Notes under the pieces: generated by a model | Databases searched by the model: none | What the model was told of the DNA's origin: nothing | What the model saw: the letters and a program-made list of their open reading frames with translations, nothing else | Shown here: in pieces, positions 46,378 to 58,050 of the stretch | Position numbering within the stretch: position 1 is the stretch's first letter | How the letters are laid out: each line of letters starts with the position of its first letter | Source of the DNA: Erythroxylum novogranatense | Lineage: Eukaryota; Streptophyta; Magnoliopsida; Malpighiales; Erythroxylaceae | DNA length: 64,000 nucleotides | Direction of reading: 5' to 3' | Assembly (NCBI GenBank): GCA_029891385.1 | Contig: CM057224.1 | Span: 27,979,005 to 28,043,004 of the forward strand | Position numbers and translations under genes: made by a program

Positions 46378-46490
46378 AGTGATTCTCCTATTCAACTACT
46401 TCAACCATTTCTGAGCACCTTATAGCATTTTCGAGGCCTTTGAAATTTCTATCATTTATGTATGATTTGATTTCTCATACACTAACCTTT
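46378..46490 (-). pseudogene. Plastid psbD 5' leader (NUPT)
   Basis: On the minus strand, GAAGTAGTTGAATAGGAGAA precedes the former start codon, matching the purine-rich leader and Shine-Dalgarno-like GGAG of plastid psbD. The left boundary with ycf1 is approximate. Confidence 0.6.
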
Positions 46491-47415
46491 ATAATTTCTC
46501 CTGGATTTCGAAGATAAAATTTTTTTATTGGTCTATAATTGGACTTACTTAAAAATTGTAAAGTTTTTATTCGATTTTTTTGAATGAAGTTTTTCTTCTT
46601 TTTGATTTGGAAATAAAACAAATCGGGTAAAATCAAAATCTAATAAAGGCTCCCTTTTGAGTGAAAAAAATTGGATATTAGATGTATCCATTTTTGGTTC
46701 AAATTCTTGATAATTAGGTATAAAAAAGATAAGATGAATTTTATTTATCCAAACCTTTTTTATGGAAATTTTTATGGAAGTTTCATTTTTGCTTAAAGGT
46801 GAAAAAAATGGATTCTTCCATGTTAGTACCCATTTAATAAAGGATCATATATTTTAGCTAAGTATTCTTTTTATTTTCATTATTACACAATCTAGTCTTT
46901 TTTTTTTAGTGTATTGATAGGTTCATTTCCATTATCTAGAGTTTTGACTCTAGTTATAAATTCATTGCATAGGTTTTTATCTTTTGGTTATTATCAAAAT
47001 TCCAATAATTATACAACTCATCAGAGGAGATTTTTTTTATTTTAAATAAGGACATTTTTTGGCATCGTTTTCAAAAAACTTGATAAGCTGGGTGAATATG
47101 TAAAAGAGATTCTTTCTTTGCCATCACTTCAACATGTATAAAAAAATATTGTGACTTCTCCTTTCTTACATCATTTTCAATTTAATTATTTTTTATATAT
47201 CAAAATAGACGATTCCAACATTTAGAGTCGAAAACAATAGTTACAAAGGGTTTTTTAAACCAAAAGAGATCATTATTTATTGATATTTCTAACACTGAAA
47301 ATTTTCATTTTTGGGTGTATTCGAATCCAATTTTACTTGTGATTCTATTCAATTGGCAGCAAATAAAAATAGAATGTATAAACAGAAGTTCTTTTGAATA
47401 TTTAGACATACTACC
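46491..47415 (-). pseudogene. ycf1: Plastid-derived ycf1 (TIC214) fragment, NUPT
   Basis: The minus strand reads WFKKPFVTIVFDSKCWNRLF, then [64 protein letters not shown] and [12 protein letters not shown]. These words occur in the same order in plastid ycf1. Frame changes and stops are frequent. ycf1 encodes a large inner-envelope protein proposed as a TIC translocon part. It abuts psbD although the two are not neighbours in normal plastid genomes. Confidence 0.82.
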
Positions 47416-49014
47416 TGTTGGCCCTTAAATTTTTTCTTGATGAATAAGTATGATTTACATTAATTATGAGGTCTTTATGAAAGTTTGCAGAGTAAATTAT
47501 TATGTTGATGTTAGAAAGATTATATGATATAGGTTGATTGAATTAAAGTGTTAAGGTTATAAGAATGTTCAAGGGTGTTTTTGGCAAGACACTTAAGGTT
47601 AAAGGAACTTAAGCTTATAAGGAAGGGTAAAATGAACATTTTGGACTTGTTAAGGGTAGAAATGGAAGAAGAAATGTTGGCTTGCTATTTTGAGAAGGAG
47701 AAAAATGAAAATAGGAGAGAAAGAAGAGAAATAACAAATTAAAGAGAGAAAGAAGAAAGATTTTGGTGGTTGAGAGAAAAGAAGAGAGTTGAGCTAGGGT
47801 TTCTTCATTTCTTAGCTTTTGAGAGAGATTTTAAAGTGGTTCAAGAAGAGAACAAGGTAGAGGAAGAGAAGAGCTTCCATTTGAGCCAAAGATCTCTTCA
47901 TTTGGTGAAGAATAAAGTTAAGACCATTTTAAATCTTTTGGATTTTTGGAAGGATTTTAATTCATGGAGTTTAGAAAATGCATGGGTTTAAGTATTGTAG
48001 CACCAATTTTAGTGATTGTGCTTTGTGAGATTTTCAATTGAAAACCCTATAGAGTGGGATTTTTGTTATTGTAGAAGGAAATCAAGAAAGCTACGAGAAG
48101 CAAGAGTAGAGACATTTTGATCAAGTCTTTAAGCAAGGAAATCAAGGTGGGTATATGTTTATAATAGAGTAAATCTGCCACTATTGTTTTCCTTGAATCA
48201 AAGAAATTTATTGATTTCAATTGCATCATAAGTGTTGCATTTATTACTTTTGAATGATTTGAGAAATTTCAATATGTGGTTTTACGAATTGTGTGATGAT
48301 TTATGAAAAGACTTGAAAGTGATTTTTTTAAGTATCATGTTTATGCATTCATGTTTTCAAAATATCTTATGTCTATGAAAAGTCAAGATTTGGAAAAGTG
48401 CCATTTTGGACAATATGTTTACAAGATGTGAAATACATGATTACGTGAGTTTATGGTGGTCTCCTAAGTTAAGTTAAGTGCACTTTGACAAAAAGGCTTC
48501 TCCCACCTACCCACTAGTGGCATGGAGCTCCTTTATGGACTCCTATAAGTTCACGGGTATGCAAAACCATTATGTGGGATTGCGTTAGTACATTTTGTTC
48601 ACGACTACACATGACCCTTATGGGAAATGTGTAGTACGTTCCATTTTGGATCCACCCAAACCATTCTGTGTGCTTAAGTGCTTATCATATGTGAAAAAGT
48701 TTGATGCATTCATGTTTTGGAGTTTTAGAATTTGACTATATGAAGTGAAACATGTGTTTTATGAACTCAATGAGAATTTTCTAAGACAAGTGAATGTTTT
48801 TAAAGATTTTGCGTATTGTTCCGTTATAAACTATTACCCACAAGATTTCAAGGTCACCCCCTTTTTCATCCACTCTTCAGGTGATAGCTAAGATATCAAG
48901 TGATCAAGAGCCTAAGGAAATTTCTTCAAATTGTTTATTTTTTATTTTTAGTGGGTTTTGGGAAAGCACAATGTTTAAGTCACATTTCAAGTTTATTTGT
49001 TCAAAAATCTTTTG

Positions 49015-49052
49015 TAATATATATATACATATATATGTATATACATATATAC

Positions 49053-49104
<52 letters not shown>

Positions 49105-49262
49105 GTATATATATATATATATGTGTGTGTGTGTATATATATATATATATGTATGTATGTATGTCTATATATGTATATATATATATATATGTATACATGT
49201 ATACATGAATATGTATACATGTATACATATAAATGTATACATGTATATATATAGATATATCC
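49015..49262. repeat. TA/TATG/TATACATG microsatellite
   Basis: Mixed runs of TATATA, TATGTATG, TGTGTG and ATGTATACATG. Long open frames here (48881-49480 forward and several reverse) consist of Tyr/Ile/Met/Thr repeats and are artefacts. Confidence 0.95.
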
Positions 49263-49292
49263 ACAATTTATGTTCCAAAACCACTAATTTTT

Positions 49293-49601
49293 CCTATAGA
49301 AGACTTGAAATTTTACACTATGCAAACATGGAATGTCCTAAGCATATCTATACATATATATGTATACATGTATACATGTATATGTATACATGTATACATG
49401 TATATGTATATATATATATATGTCTCATAAGTGAGATGTTATGGAAAAGAAAGATAGAAATTATGACTGATCAGATGTAGTTGAATGTAATAAGGCATAT
49501 GAGTTGAAATTTGAGAGTTTAATGAAGCCAGTTTGGTAGCTGAATGGTTTTTTCAGGACATTCAAAGTTTGCATAGTGTAAAATTTCAAGTCTTCTATAG
49601 G
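49293..49601. repeat. Inverted repeat with 46-47 bp arms around a microsatellite
   Basis: Left arm 49293-49339 and right arm 49556-49601 are reverse complements with about two mismatches (AGACTTGAAATTTTACACTA on the left, TAGTGTAAAATTTCAAGTCT on the right). The second microsatellite (49352-49422) lies in the loop. Confidence 0.88.
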
Positions 49602-49879
49602 GACAAATTTTTGTTCTAAGTTCAGGGGAAATTCTGGATTAATCTAGGCTGAATTAGATAAAGTTGTAGTTTATCTTTCTAACTTACCAATGGTATATAA
49701 TATGAAATTTTTGGACATTGGAGTCAAAATTTATGGTCCTTATAAGTGGAGATGCTAAGGAGTATAGTTTGTATCATTTGATGACATCATATCGTCTGGT
49801 GATAATGTTGTATCATCTGGTGATGACGTCATATTGTCTAGTGATGACGTGTATCTTTTGTGCACTGTTCATCTGACAC

Positions 49880-50869
49880 TATCGTCTGGTCCCATTTTTG
49901 ACCATATAAATGATCAAATTTGTCTTCAAGGTCTTCATGAAAGTTGTAGATCTTCAATTCCTCTTTCAAATCATTGAAAGAACACCTTAATCTGATATAT
50001 CTAGAGAAAGTTATGACAATTTTCCCAATTCATCTGACCCTTCATCTGGTTTCATCTGACCCTATCAGCTGGTCCCATTTTGACCCTGTAGATGATCGAA
50101 TTTGTCTTCAAAGACTTCATAAAAGCTGTAGATCTTGAATTCCTCTTTCGAACTATCTAAAGAAAAACTTAATCCGACATCTCTAGATAAAGTTATGATA
50201 AGTTTCCTAATTTATCTGACCCTTCATCTGGTTTCATTTGACCCTATCATCTAGTCCCATTATTGACCTTGTATATGATTGAATTTGTCTTCAAGTTCCT
50301 GAAAAAAGTTTTAGATCCTGAAGTTCTCTTTTTAAGCATCTAAAGAACACCTTAATCTGATATCTCTAGGGAAAGTTATGACCATTTTCCCAATTCATTT
50401 GACCTTTCATCTGTTTCCTTCTGATCCTATCATATGGTCTCATTTTTGACCCCATAGATGATCAAATTTGTCTTCAAGATCCTCATGAAAGTTGTAGAGT
50501 TGAAGTCCTATTTTAAACCATCCTAGGAACACCTTAATTAGATATCTCTAGAGAAATTTATGACAATTTTACCAATTCATCTGACTCTTCATCTGGTTCC
50601 TTATGATCTTATCGTCTAGTCCCATTTTTGACCTTGTGGGTGATCGAATTTGTCTTCAAGGTCTTGATAAAATTTGTAGATCTTGAAGTTCTCTTTTGAA
50701 ATATCTAAATAAAACATTAATCTGATATCTCTAGTGAAAGTTATGAGAATGTTTCCAATTCATTTGACCCTTCTTTTGGTTCCTTCTGATCCTATCACCT
50801 GGTCCCAATTTTTGACCCTATAGATGATCTAATTTGTCTTCAAAGTCTTCATAAAAATTGTAGATCTTG
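49880..50869 (+). repeat. Tandem array, about 183-bp unit, six copies, left part
   Basis: The anchor word GAATTTGTCTTCAAG (or a close variant) occurs near 49917, 50099, 50281, 50462, 50647 and 50831. Each unit also has CATCTGACCC or similar, CCCATTTTTGACC, a GTAGATCTTGAA word and AAAGTTATGA. The array is broken in the sixth unit by the LTR at 50870, and the unit resumes at 53901. It may be an amplified segment of the LTR itself. Confidence 0.9.
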
Positions 50870-53800
50870 TGTTGGACCCCGTCGTCGAGGCCCAACATTC
50901 AGACCACACAAGCACACATAAGCATAGAAGACCCATAACTCACCACAATAGGGGAAACTTGCAATAGAAAATTTGGATAGTATTTTTAAGAAAATATGTT
51001 CCTTATGCTCTCACGATTCCAACGCCACTGAAAACGCTCAATTCGGATTAGAAATGAAGAAGTTATGGTTAAAATACTATTTCAAAGAAAAACAATCAAA
51101 ACTGAGCACTACCGACTTCAGATCAGAATTTGAAAATCTTAAAGGCTTAATTGTCAGTCGGCTCCTTCATAAAACTTGTAGGTTTATGTCTCTAGTTTAA
51201 TTTAAAATAAGAATCGCTTCGATCTGAGCTCTCTAGGTCCTTATATTTTAAAATTAGTAAAGTATATTCAGACTTGATCAGCCGACCTCCACACTTGGTT
51301 TCAAACCGCCTTTTTCAATTTAAAATAAAAACTAATAAATCAGATTTAGAAAGTTAGAAAAATCTCTTATAAATCCATCGCTTCGAAAATGAGGTCGATT
51401 GGAGGTCTACACAACAAGTCATGGCCAAAAGAAGGAAGATGGGTCAGTCGGCCAGAAACCGACCCCAAACGCTCGCAAGAGCTCGGCATGCCGAGCTCTT
51501 GGCCCGCGAGCGCCTGGGCGACCTGCCCTACAGCCCGACCTATCAGACTTCTAACCCTCATAACTTTTGACTCCGAGCTCCAAATCAGACACAGTCGGAA
51601 GCGTTGGAAAGATAGAAGAAAAATCTACAATTTTTAAGAAGGACTCACCAGTAAGCTAGGACTCTAAAGAAATCAAAAGTTCTCACTAAGACAGATCGAC
51701 TAGCTCTCCACCAACAGTACCAGAACTTGTGACCAACATAACTTTTGACCCAGAACTCCAAATTTAACAAACTTAGTGTCTATGGAAAGGTAAAATAATT
51801 ATCTACAACTTTCATGAAGATCACTGACCTATATTCCAACTATATAAGGGTCAAAAGTGGACTTGAAGCTTCAGCCTAAGATCTGTCAATTTGACAGCAC
51901 CTGCATTTAATTCTAACAACCACACCTACCAATTTAACACATCATAAATAACTCATAAAACCTCCTGGGGGAGCTCTACAACTCACCTATCACTCATAAG
52001 GAGTCTCAATAATCCCAATTGACCTATAACAACACAGCAATTGCAGAAAACACAACCTACCCAGAATTTGCAGAAACTTCCACAACTCACAAATCCTTGA
52101 CACATTTCCAGCGAGCTCTCTCAAGACAAACTCATTAGCAACTCAACAATTAATAATACTCATACACACTATTTCAAGGCCATACACAGTACACAAATCA
52201 ACATCAACACATGACAAGAGAGTATTGGAGCTCTCATACTCTTTTCAAATCATAACAAGGATTCATGCATAGCTTTGGTTACATATTGGCATATTAATCA
52301 AGATCAAGTACAAAATACAAAAGATGAGATGCTCAATGATCAATATGCTTACAAAGCTATTCCAAAAGCTAGTTACTAACTTAATACAAAAGTAGCTAAA
52401 TTTCTTGGAGTGATGCCCGAAGCTTTTTGCAAGGTTCAGTTCTCAACTTGAATTTGCACCTGAGGAGGGAGAATGGGGTGAGCTAACACGGCTCAGTGGC
52501 TAACATGTTTATAGTCATTGGGTAATGAGCCACACAACACAAAATTATCAATCCAAAGCATTAGCAATTTACATAGTATGCTAAAGTACTCAACTTTGTC
52601 ACATAAATCACAATTAACTCAACTCATCACATAAGGCATAACATGGAATCCTCTTGCAATTAAATACACATGTTATGCATCATAAACATAATTAAATGAT
52701 GAAATGCACACAATTGGCTCGAGAGTTCCATAAACATGACGGAAACTGAAGTTTACCATAAACACGACGAGTCTATTTTCGGATCTCGTGGGCCACAAGC
52801 GGGCTGCCGGGAGAAGGCAAAAGGGGGGTCAACGTGCACGTGACTTATCGAAGTAGGTTCTCTCTCGCCCAATCACAACCAATTTATGATCACATATTCA
52901 AGCACAAAACTAGCATTTTATGCTTCTTTCATCCTTTCGAATCATCATAGTTTCACACTTTACTTTCAAATCAAAAGAAATACACTTTCAATATGCACAT
53001 AATTATCAAAGATAGCACACATAGGGCATTTGCCCATTACACAACAACTATAAAAATGTTACCCACCCATCATCGGTATTCGAATTCAAGATTGTCCTTC
53101 CTCCTTGTCTTGAGTGGGGTTCTCTTGATTTCCTTCAATCAAAACATACTCCATTCACTATTTATATTCTAAAAGAAAGCATAGCATTCATAAAAATCAA
53201 GCGAAATAAGAGTATACTTTAAACCTAACCTACCCATAAGTCATTTAAGCTAGAATACCCAAGACCTTAGCTTAAAAGTCCCCAAACTCCATAGATCTCA
53301 CCTTTCTCTCTATCTTTCTTCAATCTCTACACAAACCCTAACTTCCATCTTACACCATTCTTAAACCTAGCTTAAGCAAAGGTAGAACTTACCTCTCACA
53401 AGAAGATTTCTGCTATTTTTCTCCTTCTTTCTTCTTCTTTCTTCTTTCCTCCAAGCCTCCTACGGCTCTCCCTTGCTCTATTGGCCGAAGCTCTCCTCTC
53501 CTTGCTAGCTCACGTTTTTAACTTTCTTCCTTCAAGTGACTTACGACACTTTGCTACTTCTCTTCTCTAATAACTTAACTCTTTAACTCTTTTATATATC
53601 TCAACTTAAAGCCCTCCTCCCAAAACTACATAGTTTTGCAGCTCTCCTTCTTATAACTCATAAGCAACTCTATTGGGCTCTCCTCCTTCTACAAGCCCAC
53701 TACACATCATCCATTAATTTCTAATCCTCCTTCTTCTTATTCATTCATTCCTAAAGCCCATACTTTCCAATATTAGGTCCAAGCCTTCATTTAAAGTCCC

Positions 53801-53900
53801 AACTTCTAATTTCCAAGCCCAACATAAAAAATAATTAACGAATAAATCCATAAATCAATAAATAATTAATTCAAATAAAAAAAATTTTCGGGGCCCAACA
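50870..53900 (-). repeat. Solo LTR (family C, reverse), 3031 bp, with target duplication
   Basis: Starts TGTTGGACCCCGTCG and ends TTTTCGGGGCCCAACA. TCTTG flanks both sides (50865-50869 and 53901-53905). The segment 52720-52870 is related to 59960-60120 (CGAGAGTTCC..AAAC..GAAGTTTA..CTCGTGG..GGGCTGCCGGGAGAAGG). No internal region is attached. The open frames 50973-51200 and 51367-51637 are not supported as genes; the second one crosses a palindrome. Confidence 0.9.
51470..51516. repeat. GC-rich 26-bp perfect palindrome in the solo LTR
   Basis: 51476-51501 is its own reverse complement (core GAGCTCGGCATGCCGAGCTC), with outer CGCTCG..CGAGCG arms. It sits before a GTTGGAAAGATAGA segment, the same relative place as the GC blocks in the gypsy LTRs. 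Confidence 0.9.
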
Positions 53901-54398
53901 TCTTGAAGTTCTCTGTCAAAAAATTAAAGAAAACCTTAATCCAATATCCATAGAGGAAGTTATACTAATTGTCCTGAACTAGATTCAACATGATTGAAGA
54001 CGGAACCTTGTTTGATTCCTTCAGCCCAATCTTTGTTATCCGACCTCTAAACGAAGTGATCCTTGAGACAATAGTTTCCTAACACATGGTGATATCTCTC
54101 CACAAAAATTGGAAGCATTCTGAATTGATTGGAAAAAGGTTTGACTGAAGAAAAGTGAAGGAACATGTTGGAATAGTATAAACTGGTATTATTTTACTGA
54201 ACATGCCTTGGCATTTTGAATATATCTGGATCTGTAGGGCTCCAAATGAGATGATTTTCAATGTGGAATAAACTAGAGACATAGGGTCAAATCTTGTCAC
54301 TAGTTCAATTGGAATAATCATATATGGTTAAGGATATTTTATTAGTATAAGCTCACATTTTATGGTTTTGAATGTTGGGCTCCGAAATCGGGGTAGTG
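53901..54398 (+). repeat. Forward LTR, right part
   Basis: Begins with TCTTGAAGTTCTCT, which completes the interrupted 183-bp unit, then continues to GAATGTTGGGCTCCGAAATCG at about 54370. This is comparable with the reverse complement of 50875-50900, so the LTR end lies near 54398. The exact end is unclear, because plastid sequence starts there. Confidence 0.65.
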
Positions 54399-54546
54399 TT
54401 ATAAAATCACATTAATAGCTTCTACTCGTGCCCTCACTTGTCTGAGAGCTAGATTTACCTAAATTATTTGTCTTGTGCATTTAGCTTTCCTCAAGTTATC
54501 TTCTGTCGTTTCAAGAGTTTGCTGAGCTTTTTGTTGATTAATGTCC
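54399..54546 (-). pseudogene. atpE: Plastid-derived atpE C-terminal fragment (NUPT)
   Basis: The minus strand gives QQKAQQTLETTEDNLRKA and VNLALRQVRARVEAINVIL, followed by TAA at 54399-54401. This is the C-terminus of the chloroplast ATP synthase epsilon subunit. One in-frame stop lies between the two segments. It starts about 49 codons from the end and is joined head-on to a forward ndhB piece. Confidence 0.9.
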
Positions 54547-54599
54547 TATCCAGTTAGGATTGTCTATAGGGTATTAGGCATAAAAGTTTGGATATTTGT

Positions 54600-54838
54600 T
54601 GATGAAAAATAGTGTACCCTTAGTTAAATTATTGTATTACATTCTAATGATTGATATAGATATAGGGGAATATTTTTGTGACGTTAACAATTTAATAACT
54701 ATCTTTGTAACTCCAAAATGTTTCATTTTAAGCTTTTACCTATTATCTGGATATATCAAGAAAGATGTACAGTCTAACGAGGCTACTATGAAATATTTAT
54801 TCATGGGTAGGGCAAGCTTTTCGATTCACCCTTGGAGT
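54600..54838 (+). pseudogene. ndhB: Plastid-derived ndhB fragment (NUPT)
   Basis: The frame 54596-54841 contains NNLITIFVTPKCF, then YLLSGYIKKDVQSNEATMKY and LFMGRASFSI, the conserved exon region of plastid NDH subunit B. It breaks off where the family continues with a Val-His-Gly segment. ndhB lies in the inverted repeat of most plastids, far from atpE, so the join is secondary. Confidence 0.92.
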
Positions 54839-55778
54839 TGAATACCTCATTCAATAATTGTTTTTGATCCAATCAATAGGAATCAACAAAAAGGAAAATC
54901 CCTTTTGATACACCAGATCCTCTTGTCACTTGTTCAAATCTGGTTCCTGGCACATGATTAATTTATTTAAGAGTATCCATTTTATTCTATAACTTAATTA
55001 AATGATATAGATGTTAGAGAGGTATGGGTCTATGCATCACATACATGGAAAGGACACTTTGTTTTTCATCTAATCTTTTATGCGTGTACTTAGGCTCCCA
55101 ATTAGTTTGGTCACTTAAATTAACTCTTAATTCGAGAAAATCATGAATGGTTTCATTATGCCAATTTACTGGAATGTAAGTGAATTAACACTTAAACTTT
55201 TCAATAATTAATTATCCAACCTACCAATCTTTCTATAGTTAATTACCATGTAATTTGTCCCTTGACCATCTTATATCCGACTTGGTTTGAAGTATGGGTT
55301 ATATGTTAATTCCCATTTGACTGATTATGTTAGATCTAGCCTAAATGATGTTAGTTCTTGTCATGGGGATCTCATTACTTTATGTGTCATTGAAGACTCT
55401 ATTCATGACACATAAATGCTTTGGCCAGAGAATCCCAAGTAATGACCCTGATAAGAAGCCGTGGGTATCATCTCCTTCTATTAGTAATGGTGAATCCTTT
55501 ATCGACTATCCAATTACCTTCGAATACTAATAGTTGTACCCAATCACCACCCTATGAGCGATCTTATCTTAAGGCAATAAGGAATGGTGTCAAAGAATAG
55601 GATCAGTATCCAAGATATCCTTGAGTACCTTAAGTGTAAAGATATTTACACCATTGCTATAATGAGATTAATCACTAGCGTTTGTAGATTATCCATATGA
55701 TAATATCGCAGTGGGTCATTTGATGTACTTACTACTCTTAGTGAGCATCGACTTGTTAACTCTAACGTCTCATGCTTT
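54839..55778. other. Unassigned, possibly a reversed copia LTR
   Basis: Noncoding. 54839-54960 may still be plastid DNA, but I could not identify the source. 55080-55778 has the style of a long copia LTR (many CATTTG, TAATGG, GACACATAAA words) in reverse, but neither end is defined. Open frame 55345-55530 is not supported. Confidence 0.35.
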
Positions 55779-57935
55779 GTTGGATCGAAAACAATATCAA
55801 ACTAGATTTGGCTAAACGGTAGATTTCAAAAACTTTTTCTGAAATGAAAATGCAACAGAAGCATGATAACAAAATCAACATATTTAATCCATACGTGATA
55901 CGGTATTAGAAAAATAAATAACATAAGAATATGAGGGAAATTTTATTGACTCCTTGCTATTGTATGCTCTCCTTACTATTATATCCTCTCCTTGCTATTG
56001 TATCCTTAACTAATATGATCTGCCACTTATTCTCCTTGGATAACTTAGTTAATAAGATCCTTTGGTAGGAATGGAGAAGAAATATTGTAGAGGTTTTCCT
56101 TTTATGATCAATTAGTTAAAAGAACCAAAATGAGACACTTTCATTCCTAATTTCAGCTAGTTCATTAAAGAAAGGAGAGGGGAGTCATAAAAACCAATCA
56201 AAATGCACCACTTCTTTCTTCTAATCAAAATGAAAGAGAGGGCAATAAATGATACATTCTCATTTGTTTAATATGGCTAGATGAAAAGACAAAAAACCAA
56301 AACAAGACACTCTCATTTTTGGTTATATGATGAAAGAAGGGAGAGAGAGCAACAAATGCACTACTTCGTACTTTAATAAAATGAATGCTAAAAGGTTATA
56401 TGTTTTTCTACATGGCAACATTAATGACAACCATTAAACCATTTAATGATAAGACCATTAAACCATTTAATGATGATGAAGCATGATAAAACCCTCCTTA
56501 TATTTAGCAATTCAATGCTAAATGTGTAGCTATCCATTTAACTATATATAAAAAAAAATTACATCATTGTAAATTTCGATTTTGCGCTCTTTTTGTCTTT
56601 ACAAATATTATTTCAATTTAATTAATCTAAAATTTTGATTTTGCCCTCTTTTTTCTTTACAAATATTGTTTCAATTTAATTAATCTAATTGATCAAATCA
56701 AACCCAAAACTAGCCTAATATTAAATGTTCTTTTTTGGGCTTCTAATTAACAATTAATTAGTGTAAGCCCAACATTTAATCATAGGCTTCAAACCCAATT
56801 TAATTAACTCTTAATTAAATTATTTCGGTCTTATTATTCTGAATCTAATTAGGTCCTTTCTTTTAATTTTTTTTTGTTAAACTCTATTTATTTTTCTTAC
56901 TTTGCTTAATAACCTTTCCTAGAAGCCAAATGAGGAATCTAATTGGAGTTATATAACTCTAGCTCTAATAAGCCCTAATCTCATCAGAATTAATTCCAAC
57001 TTATTAACCAAATGTCATTCTACTAAAGACAATTAGTTGAAATTTTGAATTACTAAATATTATGAGAACATATGTTTTAAATTAGATGTTCAATTGTAAA
57101 CTCTATTATGAACCTTATTATAGCCATCTGGGCAATAAAGGGTAAAATTACCATTTTGTTCTTAATAAGTTTTTCCTTCTAAATCTCCCACTTCACTCTA
57201 TATGGTGATTAACACAAGATCTCATTTTGGTCTTAAGACTTGATGGGTAGTTAGTCAATCAAGCTACTGGTGCCAGTTTTATCACCAATCTCCGTAAACA
57301 TCTAGAAGTGATAATATCACTGTAAACTATTTATTTAAGTGAATGTTCCCTAAAAAATATTTCAATTAATAATTCCAAAATGCAGAAACTAGATTGATAC
57401 TCTATAAAAATCTATTATGATCATTTCAAGAATTATAATGAAACACACATGAGTTCACCTCTCATCAAGATTGTGGTTCGTAATAAAAGAATGCTAAAAT
57501 TTATGTTTTAAGATTAAAGAAACGACCTCCATTATTCTTTAAAAACATATGTGATTCCATATTCATTTAAAATGTCACTATCGATTGTCAACTACTATTA
57601 TGATTTGAAACTCATCATTCCCTTGAAGTAAACTCCTTTACTTACATGGAGATAAATCGCAACACTACAGTCTAAACCATAATCAAGTGACCAACTTGAT
57701 TATTCAACTTTGAATTAACTAATTTAGATTCTAATAATATACATTTTCCTATAAATCTCCATGTATATGTATATTACTTACAAAATAATCTTGGTTCCTT
57801 ATGACTAGTTATATAATGCTCATACAAATAAAATCAAACTCTTTTGTTTTATTAATAATAAATATTTCATTACAAAAATAACTGGAAGAAAATTAAGTTA
57901 TATGTAAATACACTTACTTTCTAATGCACTATATT
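55779..57935 (-). repeat. Reverse copia LTR related to the one at 10220
   Basis: Starts TGTTGGATCG followed by AACGGTAGATTTCAAAA, the reverse complement of the end of the copia LTR near 12243-12292. 57640-57900 mirrors 10250-10560, including GATAAATCGCAACACTAC. No primer site lies at its left, so it is a solo or 3' LTR. It is clearly more diverged than the pair at 10220 and 35208. Its outer end is cut by a TGTTGGACC sequence. Confidence 0.85.
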
Positions 57936-58050
57936 TGTTGGACCACATTTTTTATTCATTCATTTATTTATTTATTTAGCTTATTTATTTTTAGAATTGA
58001 GTCATTAAATTAGTGAGCATAAGTAGTAATTAGAAATTGGAATGGAAATG
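57936..58050 (+). repeat. Short 5' piece of a family B/C LTR
   Basis: TGTTGGACCACATTTTTTATTC resembles the start at 59563. It is interrupted after 115 bp by a reverse gypsy LTR. Confidence 0.5.

Larger units (their letters stand above)
47416..50869 (+). repeat. Forward LTR (family B/C-like), left part
   Basis: Starts TGTTGGCCCTTAAATTT. It shares with the LTR at 37680-37860 the CACTAGTGGCA..GGAGCTC, AGTTCACGG and GTAGTACGTTCCATTTTGGA..CCACCCAAACC segments (48490-48665). Near 48835-48880 the TCACCC..TTTCATCC..CTTCAGG text matches 38170-38200. It is broken at 50869 by a reverse solo LTR and continues at 53901. The open frame 47770-47991 lies in the transcript-proximal part and looks like chance. 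Confidence 0.75.

Noticed and set aside
43549..47415. Possibility of functional plastid genes or of a plastid contig
   Set aside because: psbD lacks its start codon, all genes have stops and indels, gene order is wrong, and nuclear LTRs border the block.
48881..49480. A 199-codon open frame and four other long frames over the microsatellite
   Set aside because: The translations are Tyr/Ile/Met/Cys/Val repeats from TATATA and TATG runs; frames on both strands are equally open, as expected of a repeat.
54839..54960. Assignment to a named plastid region
   Set aside because: The style suggests plastid DNA next to ndhB, but I could not match it to a gene or spacer with confidence.
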